Assembly: GCF_000737765.1 (NCBI RefSeq)
Contig: NZ_JPRI01000001.1
Span: 1,096,076 to 1,160,075, forward strand
Length of the DNA stretch: 64,000 nt
Direction: 5' to 3'
Source: Chryseobacterium vrystaatense
Lineage (GTDB): Bacteria; Bacteroidota; Bacteroidia; Flavobacteriales; Weeksellaceae
Shown here: piece by piece, positions 25,089 to 34,647 of the stretch
How positions within the stretch are numbered: position 1 is the first letter of the stretch
Layout of the letters: every line of letters starts with the position of its first letter
Program-made: the position numbers and the translations under genes
Notes under the pieces: generated by a model
Database searches by the model: none
What the model was told of the DNA's origin: nothing
Seen by the model: only the letters and a program-made list of their open reading frames with translations

Positions 25089-26222
25089 TTAACATGTTTC
25101 TAAAATAATCGCTGCATTGCATCCACCGAATCCTGAGGCTGTTTTTAAAATGTACTTAACAGGTGCAGACTGATTTTCTGTAATAATATTCAAAGGTTGA
25201 GAAACTCCCGTTTCTTCAAAATTTTTAGAGGGAATCAGTATTTCGTGGCGGGCGCTTTCCATAGAGATGATACTTTCCAAAAGACCCGATGCTCCTAAGC
25301 AGTGGCCATAATATCCTTTCATGCTGTTCAGTGGAACATGCTGAAGTTCCATTCTATTGAAAGCAATCGCTTCCATCTCATCATTGTAAATGGTGGCGGT
25401 TCCATGCGCAGAAATAAAGTCGATCTGTTCAGAGGTGATATTTGCTTCTGTTATTGCATTTTTAATACTTGCATACAGTCCATCACCCGTTCTGGAAGGT
25501 CCGGATATGTGATTGGCGTCATTGACTGCTGAATCACCCAGTATCTTAAACCTGAATTTTTCGTTTTCGTTCGGGACAGAGGTAATATAAACCGCTGCTG
25601 TGGCTTCACCGATATTGATTCCGTTTCTGTTTTTATCATAAGGCTTACATGGTTCTGTTCCGATGGCCTGAAAAGAATTGAATCCTGAGATCACAAACTC
25701 TGAAACTTCATCACCGGCAATCACGAAAGCATCTTTATACTTTCCGGCCTGAATCATGTTTTTGGCAACAGCAATGGCCATTACGCCCGAAACACAAGCA
25801 TTGGAAACGACAATAGGTTTTGTTTTAAATCCAAAATGATCAGCAATCTTTTGTGCTAATTTCGAAAGGTAGACTCCTTCAGGTAATACAGTTTGATTTT
25901 TTAATAAGCTGATATTTCCCTTGGTAGTAGATAATATGAAAGCAGTTTCTTCTGTAATTTCATACTTTTCAACAAGGGGTTTAAGACTCAGAAGAAACAT
26001 TTTTTCCAGTCTTGTGAAATTAAGACTTCCAAAATTGTTTTTAAATTCTTCTTCAAGTTTTTCAGTATCAAGAATAGAAGCATAGAAAGCCTCCTGATTG
26101 TTGATCACTTTATGTAATGTTACTCCTGATTTTCCTTCGACCAGATGATTCCAGTTGGAACTTACATCAAATCCTAAAGGAGTAACGCAGTTGTAATCGG
26201 TAATATAGATTTCTCTTTTCAT
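25089..26222 (-). CDS. beta-ketoacyl-ACP synthase (third ketosynthase of the arm)
   Basis: A 377-residue ketosynthase with Cys143 ([11 protein letters not shown]), His273 ([11 protein letters not shown]) and His307 ([11 protein letters not shown]), so it should be active. It is followed 1 nt later by the truncated KS-like gene and shares its ATG base with the stop region of the upstream thioesterase. A separate KS in this position could start the polyene (aryl priming) or build the 3-oxoacyl precursor of the resorcinol; sequence alone does not decide. Confidence 0.87.
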   Translation of the reverse strand: MKREIYITDYNCVTPLGFDVSSNWNHLVEGKSGVTLHKVINNQEAFYASILDTEKLEEEFKNNFGSLNFTRLEKMFLLSLKPLVEKYEITEETAFILSTTKGNISLLKNQTVLPEGVYLSKLAQKIADHFGFKTKPIVVSNACVSGVMAIAVAKNMIQAGKYKDAFVIAGDEVSEFVISGFNSFQAIGTEPCKPYDKNRNGINIGEATAAVYITSVPNENEKFRFKILGDSAVNDANHISGPSRTGDGLYASIKNAITEANITSEQIDFISAHGTATIYNDEMEAIAFNRMELQHVPLNSMKGYYGHCLGASGLLESIISMESARHEILIPSKNFEETGVSQPLNIITENQSAPVKYILKTASGFGGCNAAIILETC

Positions 26223-26647
26223 TATAATCCCATTTTATCTTTCCATGCCTGAAAAAAATCAGGATTATAAAGACATAAACTTCCATTACTGTCCAAGAAA
26301 ACCTGAATGGTTTCTCCACTGCATACGAGCTGATCATCCTGATTGAACAATTCATAAGTATAGATCAGTTTTGCAGATACCGAATTCACAAACGTGGTAA
26401 CGATCCGGAACGTTTCTCCATATTTTAAAGGAAGGAAATGTTCACACGTACTTTTTACGATAGGTGTCACATACCCTTCTCTCTGAATATCAAGATATGT
26501 AAGCCCGTGTTCTCTTCCGAAAGCTTCTCTTCCGTCTTCAAAGTACACAATATAATGTCCATGCCAGACAATACCCAGCGGATCAGTTTCATTAAATCTT
26601 ACCCTTACTTCTTCCGTACAGGTTAATATGTTTTCTTTAGACTGCAT
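26222..26647 (-). CDS. acyl-CoA/acyl-ACP thioesterase (4-hydroxybenzoyl-CoA thioesterase family)
   Basis: A 141-residue hot-dog thioesterase with the family signature RVRFNETDPLGIVWHGHYIVYF (conserved Asp of the DPLG segment; catalytic Asp-type class), followed by EHGL. It starts at ATG 26647 and overlaps the ABC permease gene by 11 nt. It could release the finished aryl polyene acid or act as an editing enzyme. The same fold occurs at 61691, outside the pigment genes. Confidence 0.85.
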   Translation of the reverse strand: MQSKENILTCTEEVRVRFNETDPLGIVWHGHYIVYFEDGREAFGREHGLTYLDIQREGYVTPIVKSTCEHFLPLKYGETFRIVTTFVNSVSAKLIYTYELFNQDDQLVCSGETIQVFLDSNGSLCLYNPDFFQAWKDKMGL

Positions 26648-27905
26648 TTTGTTTTCGTTCGTAAAAAATAGAAATAGTAACCATTGCAATATAGAATGCA
26701 AAAAGGAATGCCAGTTCTTTGGCAATTCCTCCGATACCGCTATTTCTTAAAATAATATCATAATAGGCGTTCAGTCCCCAGTTCATAGGAGAAAATTTAG
26801 CCACAGTCTGCATAAATTCCGGCATTAAGAATACGGGAACCCATATTCCACCGATTGCGGCCAGAACTACCACTGAGGTGGCTCCAAAAGGCGCAGACTG
26901 TTCCTGTGTATCAGCAATAGTTCCGAGTAAAACACCAAATCCAATAGCTGCCAATCCCGAAAATAGGGTGACTACAATAAGCTGGAACATTTTTCCGGAA
27001 ACATCGAATGCCGGCAGATCCATATATGGGAAAAGATAGATTCCTACCGCTACCATCAGTAAAAACTGAATGATGCAGATGATCAGATACGTAAATGTTT
27101 TTCCTAAAATATGAACAAAATAAGGGGTTGGGCTGATCCTCGCTCTTACGCTTGTGCCTTGACTTTTTTCCTTGACTAAATTAATAGAAAGCGGAACTAC
27201 GATAAAGAAAATCGCAAAAAGAGTCCATGCAGGAACATTATGCTGAACGGAATTCGGCATTACGTCCATGACCCCTTTTTTCGGAGTGATCTCTTTGAAA
27301 CTGATGAGGTTTTTGTTTTCATCAAGATTTTCTTCGGTGCCGAGCTGGTCCTGAAATGCTTTATAGATCTTTTTGTTTTCGATCTCAAAAACCATTTTAT
27401 TCACGGAATTCATTACCGAATTTTTGAATCCTGCGTTGGTGGCAGGGTCAAAGTAGAGGTGGATTTCTTTTGCTTTTGGTGCTGTTTTTTTTACAGCGGC
27501 GGAATCCCCTTCCAATCCAAATGAACTTACAATTGTCTGAACCTTGGAATCAATATTTGAATTTAAATCTTTCGTTAAATTTTCAGGAATGACAATCGCC
27601 ATTTGGTACTCTCCGGAAAAAACAGCATCCTGCGCTGATTTTTCATTATAATTCGTCAGGAGCTGGAATGTTTTGCTGGTTTCCAGTTCCTTTTGTATGT
27701 TTTTGGATACCTCAGACTTGTCATTGTCAATGAAAATAATTGGGATTTTTGAACCTTCAAGATTTTTGAAAGTAGAATCCTGAATTAAAGTGATTGTTAC
27801 AATTAATAATAACGGCATGACGAAAATAATGACTATTCCCCCAATATCTCTCTTCAGAAGAAGGATTTCCTTCACGAAGCTTCTCCAAAGTTTATACAAC
27901 AACAT
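26637..27905 (-). CDS. ABC-2 type transporter permease
   Basis: A 422-residue permease: one N-terminal membrane helix (about residues 20-42), a large periplasmic region (about 45-215) and a C-terminal bundle of five or six helices, ending in a helix before YERKQN. This layout is typical of ABC-2 exporters of lipids, drugs or polysaccharide. It overlaps the ATPase gene by 14 nt. It probably exports pigment, a precursor or an anchoring lipid across the inner membrane. Confidence 0.88.
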   Translation of the reverse strand: MLLYKLWRSFVKEILLLKRDIGGIVIIFVMPLLLIVTITLIQDSTFKNLEGSKIPIIFIDNDKSEVSKNIQKELETSKTFQLLTNYNEKSAQDAVFSGEYQMAIVIPENLTKDLNSNIDSKVQTIVSSFGLEGDSAAVKKTAPKAKEIHLYFDPATNAGFKNSVMNSVNKMVFEIENKKIYKAFQDQLGTEENLDENKNLISFKEITPKKGVMDVMPNSVQHNVPAWTLFAIFFIVVPLSINLVKEKSQGTSVRARISPTPYFVHILGKTFTYLIICIIQFLLMVAVGIYLFPYMDLPAFDVSGKMFQLIVVTLFSGLAAIGFGVLLGTIADTQEQSAPFGATSVVVLAAIGGIWVPVFLMPEFMQTVAKFSPMNWGLNAYYDIILRNSGIGGIAKELAFLFAFYIAMVTISIFYERKQNAV

Positions 27906-28650
27906 CTCTTAATTCTTTTCCTGTTAATGATATGAAAACGTCTTCCAGGTTTTCAGCGTTTGCGATCTGCGATACCAGTTCTTCCGGTGTTCCTACGGCG
28001 TGGATTCTTCCTCTGTCGATAATAGCGATTTTTGTACAGAACTCTTCTGCTTCAGAAAGGTGGTGGGAGGTATAAATGATACACGTTCCGTTTTTATTCA
28101 GTTCCTGTAAGAAATCAATGATTACTTTTTTAGACTGAACGTCAACACCTACGGTAGGTTCATCCAGAAATAATACTTTCGGATTGTGAAGTGTTCCTGC
28201 GATCAGGTTGCAGCGGCGTTTCATTCCTCCGGAAAACTGTTCTACCTTTTTATCCGCAAACTTTGAAAGTCCCATGATATCCAAAGATTCGTCGATGGTC
28301 CTCTTAAGTTCTTTATGCTTTAATCCATACAGACTTCCGTAAAACATTAAATTTTCTTTAGCGGTAAGGGTAGGATACAGGGCATACTCCTGAGGTACGA
28401 TTCCGATAATTTCTTTGATCTTGAAGCTGTCCTTCTGAGGAGACAGACCACTGATGGTAAACTGTCCTGAAGTAGGTTTTATCAATCCGGAAAGCATAGA
28501 AATAAGGGTAGTTTTCCCGGCTCCGTTAGGTCCCAGGATTCCATAGATCTCGTTTTTCCCGATATTCAGTGAGATGTCATTGACAGAAAACTCCTCAGAG
28601 TTTTTGTACTTTTTATACAGATTCTTAATCTCAATCATATTGTCCGCCAT
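27892..28650 (-). CDS. ABC transporter ATP-binding protein
   Basis: A 252-residue ATPase with all motifs intact: Walker A GPNGAGKT (about residues 38-45), Q-loop IVPQEYAL, signature QFSGGMKRR, Walker B VLFLDEPTVGVD, and switch His in IYTSHHLSE. It is the partner of the overlapping permease. It follows the BtrH-domain gene by 1 nt. Confidence 0.92.
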   Translation of the reverse strand: MADNMIEIKNLYKKYKNSEEFSVNDISLNIGKNEIYGILGPNGAGKTTLISMLSGLIKPTSGQFTISGLSPQKDSFKIKEIIGIVPQEYALYPTLTAKENLMFYGSLYGLKHKELKRTIDESLDIMGLSKFADKKVEQFSGGMKRRCNLIAGTLHNPKVLFLDEPTVGVDVQSKKVIIDFLQELNKNGTCIIYTSHHLSEAEEFCTKIAIIDRGRIHAVGTPEELVSQIANAENLEDVFISLTGKELRDVVV

Positions 28651-28651
28651 A

Positions 28652-29647
28652 TCAGATTGCTTTTCTCAGTTTTTTATAGAAAGCCTCTTCCAGATCAGCA
28701 ATATGGAGCATAGATTTTGAAAGGTTGTTATAAATATCACTTTTTGAATTCCTGTTTTTGTAAACACGGGCAATATCTACGGCAAAATCTCTCCACAAAT
28801 CTCCGATAGCCGTAATTTCTTTGGACAGTTCTTTTAATTCATCGTTTTTAAGAATGACTGCTGCTTCCTGAAGAAATGCTCCGTAGATAAATCTAAAGCC
28901 TCCGCCTCCGGTGCCAATCTCTTCCTGCATTCTGATCAGTTGTCCCAGATAATGGTTAGTGACTTTGGTGCCTTTCTTTTCAGCCCATTTCGGGATACTT
29001 CTGGCCACCCATCTCATCGCTTTTACACCGATCAGAGGAACCGGAGCCAGCATATTTTTGCAGGTATCTTTAATTCCTTTTTTGATGGCTTCTTCGATGT
29101 TTACATTTTCAGGGATATAAGTAGGATAGTACATATGTCCTTTTGGAGGCAGTGCCCCTTTGGCATATCTTACCTTTTCCAGTTCAGCTTCAGATAATGA
29201 GGTTGTATAATCCATTACCGGATCGCTGATCAGAAATTTTCCGTCTTCTTTTCCATAAACTACAAGATTGTGGGCGTTGAAGTGGAATTTATATTCTTCA
29301 GGAAAATAGGTAAGGTTAAAAACTCCTACCTGAAGTCCTGTCGGGATATTCTGTTGTAAGTTTCTTTCCAAAGCGGATTGTGCCTCTTTGGGATTAGAAA
29401 ATTTTTCTCTTTTGATTTTAATTCCCAATCTTTTCGCTGCTTTGCTGAAAATAGCACCGGGCATCGGACGATAGCTGAACCCTGGAGCGAAGTTGACTTT
29501 CAAAAATGGCAGATAGACAAAAAACAATCCGGAACCGATCCCGAAGATCATAGGTTCGCTGAGTTTTAAGCCTCTGTTGAGTAATAGATTGGAGGCAACA
29601 CCGTTTTCGCAATGCGCGGTCTGATGGTGTTCAAAGTTAAGTTTCAT
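28652..29647 (-). CDS. BtrH N-terminal domain / DUF4872 acyltransferase-like protein
   Basis: A 331-residue protein starting with the BtrH-type segment HHQTAHCENGVASN, where Cys13 is the candidate nucleophile, then GIGSGLFFVYL, a GVFNLTYFPEEYKFHFNAHNLVVYG region with the candidate His, and DPVMDY. The C-terminal half is helical (DUF4872-like). BtrH itself transfers an ACP-bound acyl group to an amine of butirosin. Here an ACP-dependent acyl transfer, possibly forming the ester between the aryl polyene and the dialkylresorcinol, is a reasonable inference. It lies 1 nt from the ABC ATPase gene. Confidence 0.83.
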   Translation of the reverse strand: MKLNFEHHQTAHCENGVASNLLLNRGLKLSEPMIFGIGSGLFFVYLPFLKVNFAPGFSYRPMPGAIFSKAAKRLGIKIKREKFSNPKEAQSALERNLQQNIPTGLQVGVFNLTYFPEEYKFHFNAHNLVVYGKEDGKFLISDPVMDYTTSLSEAELEKVRYAKGALPPKGHMYYPTYIPENVNIEEAIKKGIKDTCKNMLAPVPLIGVKAMRWVARSIPKWAEKKGTKVTNHYLGQLIRMQEEIGTGGGGFRFIYGAFLQEAAVILKNDELKELSKEITAIGDLWRDFAVDIARVYKNRNSKSDIYNNLSKSMLHIADLEEAFYKKLRKAI

Positions 29648-29712
29648 TTGCTGCTTTTATCGTTTCATTGGGGAAATGAAATTCGGCATATCGCTTATGC
29701 TTCATTTCAGTA

Positions 29713-30117
29713 TTATTTTCCGTCAAAGTTCTTTAATTCATCCACTGAAATTCCGAATGCATCGGCATATTTCTTCAGTATACTTTCGTTTAGTGTTTTA
29801 AATACTCTTGGTTTTGCGTGTCTTTTCACTCTCCACTGCCACATTCCGACATAAGAAGAGAGTACGCTGAGATCCATTTTATTCAGTTCCATGAAATAAA
29901 TAATTGGACTTACTTTATTTTGGGCAACATCCTGTCTGGCTTCTTCAATTCTTTCATAAATAAGCTCCATAGATTCTTCCAGGGCTGCTTTTTTAGCTTC
30001 CCAACCGATGCTGTTTGCCGTTGTATAATTGTCGTTTTCGTCCGTCACATACAAGACTTCAGTCATGTTTGCTGACTTCAGATTACTTTCGTCCTGAGGC
30101 AGGTCTTGTTTTTTCAT
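29713..30117 (-). CDS. conserved small protein of unknown function
   Basis: A 134-residue soluble protein without signal or membrane segments. Its middle is helical (AALEESMELIYERIEEARQ). The end (KTLNESILKKYADAFGISVDELKNFDGK) resembles the helix-turn-helix end of XRE-type proteins, where a helix is followed by the phrase 'gisvdeL'. It is the first gene of the long minus-strand arm and could be a regulator or a scaffold; neither is shown. No clear -7 element was found upstream in the 262-nt gap. Confidence 0.7.
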   Translation of the reverse strand: MKKQDLPQDESNLKSANMTEVLYVTDENDNYTTANSIGWEAKKAALEESMELIYERIEEARQDVAQNKVSPIIYFMELNKMDLSVLSSYVGMWQWRVKRHAKPRVFKTLNESILKKYADAFGISVDELKNFDGK

Positions 30118-30379
30118 GTAAACAGTATTATCATTTTACTTTAAGATGAAAAATCGTTCACCTTTTTAATTGTTTTTAATCAGTTGGCTAAAATAGTGAA
30201 AATACATTATATGTAAATCATATTAAAATAGAATGCCCAAAATCAGCTGTTTTAAAGGATAAATCAGTCTTTTTAGCGGAAAATGTAATTCCGGATTTGT
30301 AATAGAAATGCTGTAACAAGTGTATCATAAATGTATACTAATATGGTTCAGGAAATTTGGATTAAAATAAATAAGACCT

Positions 30380-33292
30380 ATGAAGAAATTTTTTATTTCG
30401 GTTTCTCTCTTTTGCATGATCAATGCAATGGCGCAGAAATTTGACACACAGACCCAGACCGATAATCAGGGCTATACTTATCAAACCGTAAAGAATGATA
30501 AGTCGGGAGTAAGAGTATATACCCTGAAGAACGGACTGAAGGTATATCTTGCAAAAAATGATGATGCTCCAAGAATTCAGACTTATATTCCTGTAAGAAC
30601 AGGGTCTAACAATGATCCGAGCGACAATACAGGTTTGGCACATTACCTTGAGCATATGGTTTTCAAAGGAACTTCACATCTTGGAACTCAGGACTGGGCA
30701 AAGGAAAAAGCATTATTGCAACAGATCTCCGATCTCTATGAACAGCATAAAGCTGAAAAGGATCCTGAAAAGAAAAAATTACTTTATAAGAAAATAGATG
30801 AAGTTTCTCAGGAAGCATCTCAATATGCTATCGCCAACGAATATGATAAAGCAATCTCTTCATTGGGTGCAACGGGCACAAACGCCCATACCTGGCTTGA
30901 TGAAACGGTTTATAAAAATAATATTCCAGCCAATGAGCTTGAAAAATGGCTGCAGGTAGAGAAAGAACGCTTTTCCGAACTGGTACTGCGTCTTTTCCAT
31001 ACAGAATTAGAGGCGGTTTACGAGGAATATAACAGAGCTCAGGATAACGACGGCCGTCTTGTAAATTATGCAATGATGGAAGCTCTTTTCCCTAAACATC
31101 CAAACGGACAGCAGACAACGATAGGTACTTCCGAGCATTTGAAAAGTCCATCAATGGTTGCTATTCACAAGTATTTTGACACTTATTACGTGCCTAATAA
31201 TATGGCAGTTGTACTGGTAGGGGACCTTGATTTTGATAAAACCATTAAAATGGTAGATCAGTATTTTGGAACGTTCAAGTACAAAGAACTGCCCATGAAG
31301 AAGATGGTGTCGGAACAGCCTATGGAAAGCATTGTGACGAGAACTGTGAAAAGCCCGAGCACACCAAGAATGACTCTGGCCTGGAGATCCGATTCTAATG
31401 GAAGCCAGAATGCAAGGTTAGCAGACGTAGTGGCTGAAATTTTAAGCAACAGGGGAGATGCAGGTCTTATCGATCTTAATATGAACCAAACACAAAAAGT
31501 ACTGGGTGCGGGCGCTTACGAATCTGCCTTTAAAACCTATGGTGCTTTTACAATGTCTGTCACTCCGAAAGAAGGACAGAGTTTTGATGATGCTAAAAAA
31601 TTGCTGTTAGATCAGCTGGATCTTGTGAAAAAAGGTCAGTTTCCGGATTGGATGCTGAAAGCGATCGTCAATGATAAAAAAGTACAGCGCATGAAGTCGT
31701 GGGAAACGGCAGATGGATTGGCTACTACACTGTACAGTACTTATATCAACGAGCAAACCTGGGAGCAGGAGTTGAATGATATCAATCAATACGAAAAAAT
31801 CACAAAGGCTGACGTTGTAAAGTTTGCCAACGAATTTTTCAAAGACAATTACGTGGTTGTTTACAAAGAAAAAGGAGTAAATGATAAACTCGTTCGTGTA
31901 CAGAATCCGGGGATTACCCCAATCAAACTGAACAGAGAAGCACAGTCTCCTTTCCTTAAAGGTATTTTGAGCAGTAAAGTAGCTGAGATAAAACCTGAGT
32001 TCATTGATTATAAAGCAGCAATCCAGACGACTCAGATCAAGGATAAGAAGGTGAGCTTTATAAAGAATAAGTACAATGATGTGGCACAGATCAGCTATAT
32101 TTTCCCTTTCGGTACGGATAATGATAAGGAGCTTTCAGTTGCAGTGACCCTTTTCGAATATCTTGGAACGGATAAATATACTCCGGAACAATTGAAAGGT
32201 GAATTCTATAAACTGGGAATATCTTACAGCTTCAGAACATCCAATGACCAGATTTTTATCACATTAAGCGGTCTTGAAGCAAATATGAAGAAAGGGGTAG
32301 AGTTGATGAACCATTGGCTGACGAATGTAAAAGCAGATAAAGACATTTATAACAAGACGGTAAAAACTATTTTAGAAGCAAGAGATGCCACTAAAAAAGA
32401 TAAGACAAGAATCATGGCTGCTCTTTCCAATTATGCTAAATATGGCAAAAACTCGAGAATGGCAGATGTCGTTTCAAAGGAACGTCTTGAAGGGATCGAT
32501 GTTGCGGAACTGACAAAGAAGATTAAAGTGCTGAACCAGTCTCCTTATGAGATCTTACTTTACGGGCAGGATCAGTCCGGTTTAGAAAAATCGGTGAAAC
32601 CTTATATTTCTGAAACAAGTGTTCAGCCGTTAAAGGCGAAAGATTATCCGGAGCCTGCTTCAGAAGGAAAAGTATACTTTACGAACTATGATATGGTTCA
32701 GATGGAAATGGCTAAAGTTGCAAAAGGAAACGGATTGAACTTAAGTAACTTCGGTAAAGTTAATGTCTTCAATGAGTATTTCGGAAGAGGTTTGTCTTCT
32801 ATTGTCTTCCAGGAGATCAGAGAAAGTAAGTCACTGGCTTATTCTGCTTATGTTTCTTACGCGAATGCAACAGAAAAAGGGCATGCAAATTATATCACAA
32901 ATTATATCGGAACTCAGTCCAATAAGCTTCCTTTAGCAGTTAATGCAATGAATGAGCTGATGATCTCTCTGCCTCAGATCCCTGCGCAGTTTGAAAACTC
33001 AAGAGGCTCTGCACTGAAGCAAATCGCATCCAACAGGATTAACAGAACAAATATTTTCTTTAATCAGATGGCGCTGAAAAAGCTGGGTGTTGATTATGAT
33101 ATCAGAAAAGATGTTTATGCTGAAATTCAGGGATTGACCTTGCCACAGCTTACGAGTTTCTACGATACAGAAGTGAAGCCTGTAAAATATAATACAGCCA
33201 TCATTGGTAAAAAAGAAAATCTGAATATGGAATCCATTAATAAAATGGGAACGTTCCAGGAGGTATCTCTTGAGGAGATCTTCGGGTACTAA
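30380..33292 (+). CDS. M16 family zinc metallopeptidase (pitrilysin/insulinase-like)
   Basis: A 970-residue protein with a signal peptide ending AMAQ and two M16 halves. The N-terminal half has the inverted zinc motif HYLEH (HxxEH, in LAHYLEHMVFKGT) and a downstream EAVYEEY supplying the third ligand. The C-terminal half (from about residue 500) carries no such motif, as usual. It degrades peptides in the periplasm or at the surface. It is the only plus-strand gene among the surrounding minus-strand pigment genes and has its own terminator, so it is probably not part of the pigment pathway. Confidence 0.92.
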   Translation: MKKFFISVSLFCMINAMAQKFDTQTQTDNQGYTYQTVKNDKSGVRVYTLKNGLKVYLAKNDDAPRIQTYIPVRTGSNNDPSDNTGLAHYLEHMVFKGTSHLGTQDWAKEKALLQQISDLYEQHKAEKDPEKKKLLYKKIDEVSQEASQYAIANEYDKAISSLGATGTNAHTWLDETVYKNNIPANELEKWLQVEKERFSELVLRLFHTELEAVYEEYNRAQDNDGRLVNYAMMEALFPKHPNGQQTTIGTSEHLKSPSMVAIHKYFDTYYVPNNMAVVLVGDLDFDKTIKMVDQYFGTFKYKELPMKKMVSEQPMESIVTRTVKSPSTPRMTLAWRSDSNGSQNARLADVVAEILSNRGDAGLIDLNMNQTQKVLGAGAYESAFKTYGAFTMSVTPKEGQSFDDAKKLLLDQLDLVKKGQFPDWMLKAIVNDKKVQRMKSWETADGLATTLYSTYINEQTWEQELNDINQYEKITKADVVKFANEFFKDNYVVVYKEKGVNDKLVRVQNPGITPIKLNREAQSPFLKGILSSKVAEIKPEFIDYKAAIQTTQIKDKKVSFIKNKYNDVAQISYIFPFGTDNDKELSVAVTLFEYLGTDKYTPEQLKGEFYKLGISYSFRTSNDQIFITLSGLEANMKKGVELMNHWLTNVKADKDIYNKTVKTILEARDATKKDKTRIMAALSNYAKYGKNSRMADVVSKERLEGIDVAELTKKIKVLNQSPYEILLYGQDQSGLEKSVKPYISETSVQPLKAKDYPEPASEGKVYFTNYDMVQMEMAKVAKGNGLNLSNFGKVNVFNEYFGRGLSSIVFQEIRESKSLAYSAYVSYANATEKGHANYITNYIGTQSNKLPLAVNAMNELMISLPQIPAQFENSRGSALKQIASNRINRTNIFFNQMALKKLGVDYDIRKDVYAEIQGLTLPQLTSFYDTEVKPVKYNTAIIGKKENLNMESINKMGTFQEVSLEEIFGY

Positions 33293-33316
33293 CCTCTTAT
33301 GATACCAATTTTTTTC

Positions 33317-33343
33317 AACGGGGCATAGATGCCCCGTTTTTTT
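33317..33343 (+). terminator. intrinsic terminator of the M16 peptidase gene
   Basis: A perfect 10-bp stem AACGGGGCAT / ATGCCCCGTT with a 2-nt spacer, followed by TTTTTTT. It is strong in the plus direction and lacks a T-run on the minus strand. Confidence 0.92.
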
Positions 33344-33369
33344 ATGTTCCAGAATTTGAAAAAGAGGAT

Positions 33370-33639
33370 TTATTTGTTTTGACGGTAATTCAGTTTTACC
33401 AGTAAATACACTTCATTCTTGTCAAGATCATTGCACCAGGTACGCTGTGAAACAACAGCATCATTATACAGATCAAGATCATCCATATTGTTATAGTATT
33501 CCATTCTTTCGGAGGTCTTGTATCTAAAAAATGAAATAAGATTCACTTCATCCCCAATTTGCGGAGCGATTGGAAACTCAACAGAATTTTCAAAATCAAA
33601 TTCAACGTTATCTGAATAGAACCTTACTTTTACGCTCAT
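33370..33639 (-). CDS. small protein of unknown function
   Basis: An 89-residue protein: MSVKVRFYSDNVEFDFENS, APQIGDEVNLISFF, then a polar middle and EVYLLVKLNYRQ. It has beta-rich composition and no membrane segment. A -7 element lies 15 nt upstream, so it has its own short-leader transcript. It is separated from the pigment operon by that operon's terminator. Function unknown. Confidence 0.72.
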   Translation of the reverse strand: MSVKVRFYSDNVEFDFENSVEFPIAPQIGDEVNLISFFRYKTSERMEYYNNMDDLDLYNDAVVSQRTWCNDLDKNEVYLLVKLNYRQNK

Positions 33640-33653
33640 AATTTTATTTTCAT

Positions 33654-33661
33654 CAAATATA
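33654..33661 (-). promoter_or_regulatory. -7 element (TATATTTG, minus strand)
   Basis: The minus-strand TATATTTG matches TAnnTTTG, 15 nt upstream of the ATG at 33639, implying a very short leader. No -33 TTG was seen. Confidence 0.45.
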
Positions 33662-33715
33662 TCGAAAAATAAAGGGTATGCGTATCTATAGTATGACTTA
33701 ATAACCTTATGTAAA

Positions 33716-33743
33716 GAAAAAACCAGCCTGTTTCAGGCTGGTT
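33716..33743 (-). terminator. intrinsic terminator of the darA/darB operon
   Basis: A stem AACCAGCCTG / CAGGCTGGTT with a 3-nt loop, followed on the minus strand by a run of T (complement of the A-run at 33717-33722). It lies 24 nt after the last gene of the 40399-33767 operon. Confidence 0.88.
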
Positions 33744-33766
33744 TGATATTTTCACTACAAGTTATT

Positions 33767-34210
33767 TTAAGATTTCACTTCCTGAATAAACAGATTAATT
33801 TCTGCTCTGATCAGCAGTTGCTCATTATTAAATGTCTCGCAAAATATGTTACAGATATTTTCATACTGTGAGATCAGCGAAGCTTTTGAAATGATCTTAT
33901 CTCCTGTCTTTGGGAGTGCAAAGAGTTCGATTTTTTTAATATTGGTGATAAAACCGATCACTTTGGTATCTGCTTCAGGATTTTCAAAGAAGCTCTGTCC
34001 GAGAATAGATGAGCAGGTCTGAGCGAGATTTTCGATAAGGCCGGCTTCAACAAATTCACCATCATGAACAAAAATATTATCTTCTTTTATTTCAAAGGAA
34101 GTCACAACTTTTTCTTTGGTCAGTTCCAGAATGTAATCTGCCATAAGCATTGGCTCGCGGTGCGGCAGAAAGTTGTGTATATTGATGATATTCTCTTCCT
34201 TGATTTCCAT
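33767..34210 (-). CDS. hot-dog 3-hydroxyacyl-ACP dehydratase-like protein (with His)
   Basis: A 147-residue hot-dog protein resembling the ApeP-type dehydratase: NFLPHREPMLMADYI near the start, then IFVHDGEFVEAGLIENLAQ, which contains the expected His and Glu of the FabZ active-site helix, though the HFPG loop is altered to HDGE. It probably dehydrates polyene intermediates. It follows a paralogous hot-dog gene by 5 nt and is the last gene before the operon terminator. Confidence 0.78.
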   Translation of the reverse strand: MEIKEENIINIHNFLPHREPMLMADYILELTKEKVVTSFEIKEDNIFVHDGEFVEAGLIENLAQTCSSILGQSFFENPEADTKVIGFITNIKKIELFALPKTGDKIISKASLISQYENICNIFCETFNNEQLLIRAEINLFIQEVKS

Positions 34211-34215
34211 TACAT

Positions 34216-34647
34216 TTATTTTACTGCAGTTTTCATTTGGGATTTTGCAATGACCCCGCCATTCAGCTTCGTTACAATGTCGACCAGCGTTACTCCCATT
34301 ACTTCATTAAGGATCGTTACTTCCGATACCAGACGGTCTCCTGTTTTAGGAAGGCTTTCCGCCTCAAAAGATTTGATGGCCCCAATATATCCGGTGGGAG
34401 CATCCTTACCTAAAAGATAATACTTGTATCCGGTATGTAAAGCGACACTTTGTGCCTGGTGTTCAATCAGCCCTGAAGCCTGAAACGTTCCGTCCTGGAT
34501 AAAAATATTATCATCTTTGATCTCGAATCCTGATACAAGATGGTTTTCGGAATATTCCGTAAGTTCATGAACCATGACAAACGGAAAACGCTGTGGAATA
34601 AGGCTTTCCACAAAATCCTGATCGGATGTTGGCAGTTGATGTTTCAT
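34216..34647 (-). CDS. hot-dog dehydratase-like paralogue lacking the active-site His
   Basis: A 143-residue hot-dog protein with the same layout as its downstream neighbour: LIPQRFPFVMVHEL, then IFIQDGTFQASGLIEHQAQ. The His of the neighbour (VHDG) is Gln here (IQDG), while Glu remains. ATG at 34647 overlaps the darB stop (TAATG), so the longer frame to 34671 is not needed. It probably pairs with the intact paralogue, as the two dehydratases ApeI and ApeP pair in aryl polyene systems; that is inference. Confidence 0.76.
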   Translation of the reverse strand: MKHQLPTSDQDFVESLIPQRFPFVMVHELTEYSENHLVSGFEIKDDNIFIQDGTFQASGLIEHQAQSVALHTGYKYYLLGKDAPTGYIGAIKSFEAESLPKTGDRLVSEVTILNEVMGVTLVDIVTKLNGGVIAKSQMKTAVK

